Assembly: GCA_023392995.1 (NCBI GenBank)
Contig: JAEWMZ010000193.1
Coordinates: 1 to 19,202 of the forward strand
Source of the DNA: Bacillota bacterium
Lineage (GTDB): Bacteria > Bacillota > Clostridia > Lachnospirales > Lachnospiraceae
DNA length: 19,202 bases
Direction of reading: 5' to 3'
Shown: positions 6,822-13,369 of the stretch, piece by piece
How positions within the stretch are numbered: position 1 is the stretch's first letter
Layout: the number at the start of each line of letters is the position of its first letter
Notes under the pieces: generated by a model
Database searches by the model: none
Seen by the model: only the letters and a program-made list of their open reading frames with translations
Told to the model about the DNA's origin: nothing
Made by a program: the position numbers and the translations under genes

Positions 6822-9800
6822 TCATGGTTTGCCCAAAATCTCGGCAAGCCCTTTGGCATTGTTTTTGTCTTCAGCGCAGGTAACATGATTTCCTTTCGTA
6901 GGAATCACATGAAACTCTCCAAAGCATACTGTTTTCCAAAAGTTTAGCGTCTCCTCCACATCAGCAAACAAGAACTTTATTTTTTCCTCTGCCAGGAGGA
7001 AGCGCACTGTTCCGAAATACGGATATGGTATCATGTTGGCTCCCTTCCAGCTGGCTTGGTTTGTGCGATAGGTCGCCAGCAGCAGCTCCTTACCGGCTGC
7101 CTGGTTATTCTCCGTGGTAATACTGTTGGCATAGATTTCAAAGCGTTCTTCTTCCGACAATTTCGACAGTTCTTCCAGCAGCTCCTTTAATGCAGTTTCA
7201 GACTCTGTTTCACCCTTCACTTGCTTCAATAAATGATTTTCACCCACGATGCCATCACAATGTTCGAAGGCCTCTTCGATTTTTTTCATTAGGAATTCAT
7301 CCGTAATCTGAGGAAATATTGTCCCATAGGTGGTAAAGTAGTTGGGCAGGAATATCGCTTCAGAGATTAGTGGATCATTGATCTGAAAAGGGGAAGGATA
7401 GCTGTCTATCAATGAAATATCAATAATGTCAATACCGGCCTCCAGAAAATGATGCGCGGACTCAACTGCTATCAGTCCTCCCAGACAATAGCCAATCAGC
7501 TGAAGCTGTGTTGGTTTACAATCAAGGATTAGCCTTGCATATTCTTCACTGATGACAGCAACCAGTTCTTCTGCCGGAAGCTTACAATACCTGTCGTTGT
7601 TATTGATTGTAATTCCTACAACAGTACCCTTTCCCTGCTTTACCAAAGCTTCAATTACATATCGCATGGAATTCATGGTTCCAAAGCCGGCATGGAAGAT
7701 CACTCTCAGAGGTCCTTCTCCACCCCCATAGAATGTAAGCTTTCCTATGGGATCGTCGGGGGGTATGTCAGTTATTTCCCAATGGGCGGTTGTTGCCTTA
7801 TGGGCGGTTCTCGCCTCATGGGCAGTTCTCGTCTCATAGGCGGTTCTCGTCTCATGGGCAGTTCTCGTCTCATTGGCAGTTCTTGCCTTATGGTCTGTTC
7901 TTGCGAACTGATGCTGAAGGAAGACAGTAAGGGCATTTATATTAGGCGAGTTCAGTAACTGCCGCAATATCATATCAAAGGAAATACTTTCCATATTCCT
8001 GCTCTTTTTCAAGTAGTCCTTTACCTTGCCTGATGCCTGAGCCATTAATAGGGAATCGGCTCCATATTCATAAAGACTGCGCCTGGAGTCCAAATTCTTA
8101 AGACCCAGGATTGGTGCAACAATTTCACACAGATCTCTTGTTAATTGATCCTGTTCTCCCGTCTCATTTCCATGCTCGTCACTTTCTTTGACCATTGCCC
8201 CCCGAGCTGATATCAGCTTACTATACTGAATTAATTTGTCCCTGTCGATTTTTCCATTATTATTTAAAGGCAGATGTTTCAATACACGAACCTGACGGGG
8301 TACCATATAATCAGGTACATGGTTTTTTAAACCTTCTAAAAGCTCCGCTTCCTCCAGCATCTCATAGCTGACATTGAACTGCCGGGCAAACAATCTCATA
8401 TTACTTACCACCAATTTATCGTTTTCCTCCGGAAGAACGAAAACCCGTCCCTTCTCACCATCCTTTTGCAATAGATCAAGCCATTCCTCCAAGTTAAGAT
8501 AGGCTTCCTCTTTCCTTAGCCCATCCTCTGGTTTCTCCATCATAAAGATCTGGGATGCAAGAATCCATGGCTCTTCTACAATCGGTTCTGTGAAGATAAG
8601 CCATCCATTTATACTTAACATTTCTTTGACCCAAGCGATTGTAGCAGAAATTTCCTTTGCATTTTCAAATACCCCTACTGCAAGAATGATATCAAATTCA
8701 TTTGAAAGGAAGCCCTGTTCCTCATAGCCGTAATTCATATCATAAATTCCATAATGGACATTAGGATAAGCAGAAAGATTGGTTTTTGCTCTGGCGATAA
8801 AGGAGTTGGTATTGTCCGTGAAATAGTATTCATATTCCACCCCTGCCTCTGCCAAGTGTCTCAAAACATGTTTGCTGGTTATACCAGTGCCTGCCCCCAC
8901 CTCCAGAATTCGCAGTCTGCGCGTTTTCTTCTGTAGTTCGAGCTTATTCTGTAGTCCGGTCTTGTTCTGTAGTTCGACCTTGTTCTGCTGTCCGAGCTTG
9001 TACTGTTGTCCGATATTGGTAATAAGCTCAGCAATACAGCTATTAAAATAGCGAGAGAACAAATTATTCTCATAAATTGCTTCCACGATCTTAGTGCTTC
9101 CCTCCGGATATAGAAGATGCACCGGGTTGACAGAGCCCTCAAAGCACTTTACCAGTTGGCTTATGCTCTCTTCCAGGTAATTTATAAATTCCTGATCGCC
9201 AATCTGCCTGCTCCATTCGCCTTTTAAGTCATCCCAAAGCTTCTTGCTGTCATTCCAAGCTTCGGCTGCGGTATGGAAGCGGTATTCATTATCTCCTGTT
9301 TTCCTAAGATAACCCCAGCGGTATAGATATTGAATATAGTAATGCAAGATCCAGTTTTTATCCGCAGCCCCCTTATCTTCGGTCAGAATATCATCAACCT
9401 TATATTCTTTGTCCTCGACAAAAAATCCATAATGCTGTAAGGCTTTCCACAAGGCATTGATCGATAAGGTATCCCGTATCTCGGTTATCCTTTGAAGTTC
9501 ACTTTTACTTTGCTGGATATTACTTTGATAATTCTGGCTATAAATCTTCAGCTTCTCCAGAAGTGTCTCTGCCGCCTCAATCGCCTGAGCCTCCGATTGC
9601 CGTTCTTGCGGGCATACAAAGCCCACCAGCTGCTTATCATCACCCTCTGCATTTAATACCACGCAGGCTTCCTTTATTTTAGGATCTCTTAATAAACCCG
9701 ACTCGATTTCTCCCAGCTCTATCCGGAAGCCATTCATTTTTATTTGATTATCTCTTCTTCCCAGAAATTCTATTTCACCTCCCGGTAAATATCTGCCGAA

Positions 9801-12461
9801 GTCTCCTGTTCGATAGATTCTTTCCCCGGTTATGGGATGCGAAAGAAAGCTTTCCCTGGTTTTTACCTCATCACCAAGGTACTCTTTTGCCAAACCGATG
9901 CCCCCAATGTATAATTCACCCGGAACCCACATAGGTCTGTCGCGCAACTCTGGATCCAGCACATGAAAGCTCTGGTTCGTTAACGGGATTCCGTAGGGAA
10001 TACTTTTCCCCTCCTTATCCTCAGCTCTGCAAATATGGTAAATCGACCATATTGCTGCCTCTGTTGCTCCTCCCAGACTTACGACTTGTGCAGCCTCCGT
10101 GATTTTCTTCACCTCTTCCGGAAGAGAAACAGGAATCCAGTCGCCGGATAACATAACTACTTGTAAAGGCAGCCCACCGGAGCTTACTCCCTCACAGGCT
10201 ACCAGCAGCTGCATGAATGCCGGTACACTGTTCCACAGGTTTATATCATATTTACGAATTAACGAAAGCCAGTGCTCGGGGTTTAATCTGTTTTCATCCT
10301 CAGGGTACACAACCGTTCCGCCTTTTGATAGAATTCCAAAGATATCAAACACCGAAAGATCAAAATTCAGCTTCGACAGACCAAGTACTACCGGTCTGGC
10401 GGGCATAGACAGCTTTTCGTATACTCCGTTGATCGTATTTGCCGCTGCAAGATGACTGATCACTACTCCTTTGGGCGTGCCTGTTGTTCCTGAGGTAAAA
10501 ATCACGTATGCATTCTCCTTGCAAGACACCGAAACCGGGTTAATCGCCAAAGGAGAACTCAGCTCACTGCAATCAATCACCGTGATTCTTTGGTTTCGGA
10601 TGGGGCAGGAAGCACTGTCCATTAACACATAGCGCAAATTCGTCTGAGCGAGGATATCATTGGTCCGCTCCACCGGCTGCTGTAAATCCAACGGAACATA
10701 TGCTCCTCCAAGGCTTAGAACACTTAATACAGCTGCTACCTCAACAGCGGAGTGGTGCATGAAGATTCCGACCAGTTCATTATCCTTTAGGCCTAATTTC
10801 CCAAGTTCTAAGGAAATTCCTGACACTCGATCCCCTAATTCTCCATAGGTGGTAACTTTGTCTCCTTTGACAACAGCAATATCCCTCGCCTTGTTATCTA
10901 TTTGCTTTAGAATATCCATATGTATCGGCGATAAAACAGTTTCAACAGCCGTGTCATTCGCCTGTATCCGTTCGTGCAGCTCTTGCTTTACCAGCATTTG
11001 CAGGTTATCGATCTGAGACCAGTCCTGTGCTTCTGCCAATTGATGAAGCACTTCCTGATACTTTTCCAGGGCATGCTCCATCAGCTGCTCAGGAAATACA
11101 CCGTTGCGAATATCCCAATTGATTTGAAGTTCCCTGTTTACCTCCATGACCTGACAGTCAAGGAATACCTGCGGTGTTTGACTGATTCCATAGGCTCCCA
11201 TTTCCAGATAATCGTACTGATTCCCAATCGTACCTACAGCGCTTGTAAATACGATTGGCATAAAATACGATTTATTCTCATGTCTTCTGCGCAACTCCCT
11301 CAGTACCTCGATTCCGGTAAATAAATCATGCTCCATATTCTGAGCAAGTTCCGTTTGAACCGATTTCGCATTTTCAGTAAAAGCAGCTTTTCTATTGACA
11401 TGAATATTCAATAAATTAACCGAGGTGAAATCGCCTAATAGTTTCGCGATTTTTGCATTGCTTCCTTTTCGGTTCATCGTTGTTAGATTAAGGCTGAACT
11501 CCGGTTTCTCACACCACCCTTCGAGGCATAAGGAAAAGGCTGTTACTAATACTGCCGTAGGCGTCAGGCCTTCCTGTGCCGCCAGTTTCTTGATCGCATT
11601 CCATTTCATCTCGTCGAGCCTGCTGCTTAGCCTATCAAAGCCGCTTCCCGCCGTCCCGGCTGCCCTCGGCAGGACAGGCGGTTCATAGAAGCTCTGGATC
11701 CGTTCTTTCCAGTAGTCTTCATCTACGAGATATTGAGATGACATTCTTTGCTGCAGTGCCTCCTGAAAATAGTGCTTAAATGAATCTTCGATTTCTTCCA
11801 GATCTCCCGTTGAGCCAAAGTAAATCTGTTCGAACTCCTTAAGCGCCATCCAAATACTGGTCCAATCCAATATGAGAAAATCAAAGGATAAATGCATCAA
11901 ACTTTTATCCCCCTGTTGACTTACCGCAACATCAAACAGAGGCCATCTCGCAACATCATAATATTGATCAGATAAAGTTTTTCTGATGCTTTCCAGCTCC
12001 TCCTGATCACCGTGATTAAAAGAAATAGTCAAAGGCGGAACATTCTTCAATACCCTTTGCTGCCGGTCTTCTGTGATGACCAAGCGAAGATTGTCATGAC
12101 GCTTAATCAGATAATTCCAGGCCTCTTCGGTTTTGTTCTGATCCAGCCGTGGAAACAGCACCTCAAAATATACATGGCTGGAAACACCTCCATATTCAAA
12201 GTGCTCACCTCTCCCCAGCAGATACGCCGACTGGATGTCCGTCAAAGGGTAGGGTGCATGCTCATTTTCCCAACTGCTTTGATGAATTAACTGGGGGCTA
12301 GCGCTTTGCAGTACTTCAATCATCTCCTGCTTTTGTTCTTTCAGCAGGGATAGTTCCTCCTCCTTTAGCTTACGATGGCACTTATAATGTAACTTCCCCT
12401 CGGATACCCAGAGCAGGATACCATTCTGATGTAACTCAATCACTTTTTGTCTAATGTCCAT
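6822..12461 (-). CDS. NRPS, PchF-like: docking-Cy-A(MT)-PCP-TE, cysteine-specific
   Basis: This is a complete 1879-residue terminal module. Residues 1-52 resemble a TubC-type N-terminal docking domain (NGILLWVSEGKLHYK). The Cy domain spans about 70-490, with the cyclization signature DFLILDWTS (Asp194, Asp199, Ser202). The A domain starts near 515, with A3 TSGTTGTPKG at 656-665. Residues lining the pocket read as a cysteine code (D-L-F-N-L-S-L-I-W). An embedded methyltransferase lies at about 960-1365 with an intact SAM loop EVGAGTG near 1187-1193, and A10 is LNNNGKIDRDK. The PCP attachment site is Ser1470 (YGADSLL). The TE (about 1575-1879) has Cys1659 in GYCLGG, Asp1686 and His1859. The protein should load cysteine, form and N-methylate the second ring, then release the chain. 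Two in-frame 18-bp repeat arrays lie inside it. ATG at 12461 has AAGGAG six bases upstream. Confidence 0.95.
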   Translation of the reverse strand: MDIRQKVIELHQNGILLWVSEGKLHYKCHRKLKEEELSLLKEQKQEMIEVLQSASPQLIHQSSWENEHAPYPLTDIQSAYLLGRGEHFEYGGVSSHVYFEVLFPRLDQNKTEEAWNYLIKRHDNLRLVITEDRQQRVLKNVPPLTISFNHGDQEELESIRKTLSDQYYDVARWPLFDVAVSQQGDKSLMHLSFDFLILDWTSIWMALKEFEQIYFGSTGDLEEIEDSFKHYFQEALQQRMSSQYLVDEDYWKERIQSFYEPPVLPRAAGTAGSGFDRLSSRLDEMKWNAIKKLAAQEGLTPTAVLVTAFSLCLEGWCEKPEFSLNLTTMNRKGSNAKIAKLLGDFTSVNLLNIHVNRKAAFTENAKSVQTELAQNMEHDLFTGIEVLRELRRRHENKSYFMPIVFTSAVGTIGNQYDYLEMGAYGISQTPQVFLDCQVMEVNRELQINWDIRNGVFPEQLMEHALEKYQEVLHQLAEAQDWSQIDNLQMLVKQELHERIQANDTAVETVLSPIHMDILKQIDNKARDIAVVKGDKVTTYGELGDRVSGISLELGKLGLKDNELVGIFMHHSAVEVAAVLSVLSLGGAYVPLDLQQPVERTNDILAQTNLRYVLMDSASCPIRNQRITVIDCSELSSPLAINPVSVSCKENAYVIFTSGTTGTPKGVVISHLAAANTINGVYEKLSMPARPVVLGLSKLNFDLSVFDIFGILSKGGTVVYPEDENRLNPEHWLSLIRKYDINLWNSVPAFMQLLVACEGVSSGGLPLQVVMLSGDWIPVSLPEEVKKITEAAQVVSLGGATEAAIWSIYHICRAEDKEGKSIPYGIPLTNQSFHVLDPELRDRPMWVPGELYIGGIGLAKEYLGDEVKTRESFLSHPITGERIYRTGDFGRYLPGGEIEFLGRRDNQIKMNGFRIELGEIESGLLRDPKIKEACVVLNAEGDDKQLVGFVCPQERQSEAQAIEAAETLLEKLKIYSQNYQSNIQQSKSELQRITEIRDTLSINALWKALQHYGFFVEDKEYKVDDILTEDKGAADKNWILHYYIQYLYRWGYLRKTGDNEYRFHTAAEAWNDSKKLWDDLKGEWSRQIGDQEFINYLEESISQLVKCFEGSVNPVHLLYPEGSTKIVEAIYENNLFSRYFNSCIAELITNIGQQYKLGQQNKVELQNKTGLQNKLELQKKTRRLRILEVGAGTGITSKHVLRHLAEAGVEYEYYFTDNTNSFIARAKTNLSAYPNVHYGIYDMNYGYEEQGFLSNEFDIILAVGVFENAKEISATIAWVKEMLSINGWLIFTEPIVEEPWILASQIFMMEKPEDGLRKEEAYLNLEEWLDLLQKDGEKGRVFVLPEENDKLVVSNMRLFARQFNVSYEMLEEAELLEGLKNHVPDYMVPRQVRVLKHLPLNNNGKIDRDKLIQYSKLISARGAMVKESDEHGNETGEQDQLTRDLCEIVAPILGLKNLDSRRSLYEYGADSLLMAQASGKVKDYLKKSRNMESISFDMILRQLLNSPNINALTVFLQHQFARTDHKARTANETRTAHETRTAYETRTAHEARTAHKATTAHWEITDIPPDDPIGKLTFYGGGEGPLRVIFHAGFGTMNSMRYVIEALVKQGKGTVVGITINNNDRYCKLPAEELVAVISEEYARLILDCKPTQLQLIGYCLGGLIAVESAHHFLEAGIDIIDISLIDSYPSPFQINDPLISEAIFLPNYFTTYGTIFPQITDEFLMKKIEEAFEHCDGIVGENHLLKQVKGETESETALKELLEELSKLSEEERFEIYANSITTENNQAAGKELLLATYRTNQASWKGANMIPYPYFGTVRFLLAEEKIKFLFADVEETLNFWKTVCFGEFHVIPTKGNHVTCAEDKNNAKGLAEILGKP
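7782..7907 (-). repeat. Intragenic minisatellite: seven 18-bp copies in the PCP-TE linker
   Basis: Seven uninterrupted units of 18 bp, plus-strand form ATGGGCGGTTCTCGTCTC with few changes, start at 7782, 7800, 7818, 7836, 7854, 7872 and 7890. They encode seven hexapeptides of the type ETRTAH at residues 1519-1560, exactly between the carrier domain and the thioesterase. The three central copies (7818-7871) are the most alike, as expected of recent slippage or unequal exchange. Length change keeps the frame. Confidence 0.95.
8929..9018 (-). repeat. Intragenic minisatellite: five 18-bp copies before the embedded MT SAM motif
   Basis: Five contiguous 18-bp units, plus-strand form TTCTGTAGTTCGAGCTTG, start at 8929, 8947, 8965, 8983 and 9001. 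They encode a hexapeptide repeat of the type NKxxLQ (residues about 1149-1178), ending some seven residues before the SAM-binding strand of the embedded methyltransferase. The unit sequence is unrelated to the array at 7782-7907 but has the same period. Confidence 0.93.
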
Positions 12462-12463
12462 TC

Positions 12464-12664
12464 GTTCTCCTTACGTTCGTTCTATTTATTAGGTAATTGC
12501 GAAACTCAGAAACTTAAGCTATTGTATGCACAACATATACTGTTCCGAAGCGGAAGCTAAGCCCGAAGGAAGTGTTGAAGCGAAGAAATAGTGTATGTTA
12601 TGCATACAATTACAAAAACTATATTATTTCGCAATTGGCTAGTTCTCTTTATACTCGTTCTATT
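12464..12664. repeat. Imperfect 23-bp direct repeats flanking the palindromic insert
   Basis: The copies at 12464-12486 and 12642-12664 agree at 19 of 23 positions; all four differences are transitions. On the minus strand both contain AATAGAACGA, then three bases, then TAA. In the right copy this is the end of the VOC gene; in the left copy the TAA overlaps the AAGGAG ribosome site of the NRPS. Together they enclose the palindrome at 12490-12641 and look like a duplicated target site. Confidence 0.65.
12490..12641. mobile_element. 152-bp imperfect palindrome, MITE-like, between VOC gene and second NRPS
   Basis: The ends are inverted: TAGGTAATTGCGAAA (12490-12504) against TTTCGCAATTGGCTA (12627-12641), 13 of 15 pairing. 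An inner 21-base arm (12521-12541) pairs with 12590-12610 at 19 of 21 positions. The 48-base centre is richer in G and C and has short GAAGCG repeats. There is no reading frame. The size, terminal symmetry and flanking repeats suggest a small non-autonomous mobile element. In the transcript it would form a long hairpin between two biosynthetic genes. The class is inference; no copy elsewhere in this window was seen. Confidence 0.6.
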
Positions 12665-13344
12665 ACGGCATTATGTAATAAACACTTCGGCAGCTCTTGC
12701 TTGATACCTGTTATACCGATTGAATTGATTTTAAACCCCTCCCCTGCTCTCAGACGGATGGAGGGATCATGCTTTGCAAGCTTTTCAAACGCTTTCAGCT
12801 CCTGTTCCTTACAGGAAACATTGATATAGATGATCCTTGTTGCAGCATTTCCATGGACAACGCGTTTGGGTCTTTGCGGAACATCATATGCCGAAACCAG
12901 AAACGGCAAGGATTGGGGCAATACCGGGAGATAGCTGAAGCGTACCTTATTTCCCTTGATGTTTTTTCTGCTCCAGGTAATCACTTTGCTTGGCTTTAGC
13001 TCCATCTTGTGAGCTTCCTCTCTTACTTCCTCAAAATGATTGATATGAATTCGATAAGGATCGGACGGCTCCAGGGCAAAATCTATCATTCCTTCCCCTT
13101 TGGTACACCATTTCTGCCACCGGCCGTACATTGCACCACCATAGGCTAACCCAAAGATAGGGGCAAAAACTATATCCTTACGGTGCATCTCCAGCAGCTC
13201 AATAAATGGCCCCTGTTCAAACCATATAAACGCATTTCTTGATTTTCTTCCTCCCCGCTCTACCGCAAAGCCCATTGCTTCAAAATCAGCTACCCCCTGC
13301 TGGATTTTTTCAACTTTGATTTGTATATGACTTAATTGATACAT
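12649..13344 (-). CDS. VOC-superfamily (glyoxalase-like) protein
   Basis: This 231-residue protein has an N-terminus (MYQLSHIQIKVEKIQQGVADFEAMGF, then FIELLEM) that fits a vicinal-oxygen-chelate fold of the glyoxalase-3-like type. His6 and the Glu of IELLE could be metal ligands. VOC proteins include lyases, dioxygenases and metal- or drug-binding resistance proteins. No such step is part of standard pyochelin or yersiniabactin synthesis, so the role here is open: ring modification, proofreading or self-protection are all possible. The ATG at 13344 has AGAGGTGG just upstream and starts the fold directly; the open frame runs 44 codons further into the previous gene without domain content. It begins 25 bases after the reductase-methyltransferase stop. 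Its 3' end lies in one copy of the 23-bp direct repeat. Confidence 0.8.
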   Translation of the reverse strand: MYQLSHIQIKVEKIQQGVADFEAMGFAVERGGRKSRNAFIWFEQGPFIELLEMHRKDIVFAPIFGLAYGGAMYGRWQKWCTKGEGMIDFALEPSDPYRIHINHFEEVREEAHKMELKPSKVITWSRKNIKGNKVRFSYLPVLPQSLPFLVSAYDVPQRPKRVVHGNAATRIIYINVSCKEQELKAFEKLAKHDPSIRLRAGEGFKINSIGITGIKQELPKCLLHNAVIERV

Positions 13345-13369
13345 TTTCCACCTCTTTTCTATACAAGCC

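Noticed and set aside
7782..7907. CRISPR array
   Set aside because: Units are 18 bp with no unique spacers, and they are in frame within a protein linker.
7692..7958. Plus-strand open frame with repeated GGSRLMGSSRLI peptides
   Set aside because: The repetition only reflects the 18-bp array of the NRPS read on the wrong strand; no ribosome site or known domain.
8879..9142. Minus-strand 87-codon frame with repeated RTR/YRT peptides
   Set aside because: Another frame of the second minisatellite inside the NRPS gene.
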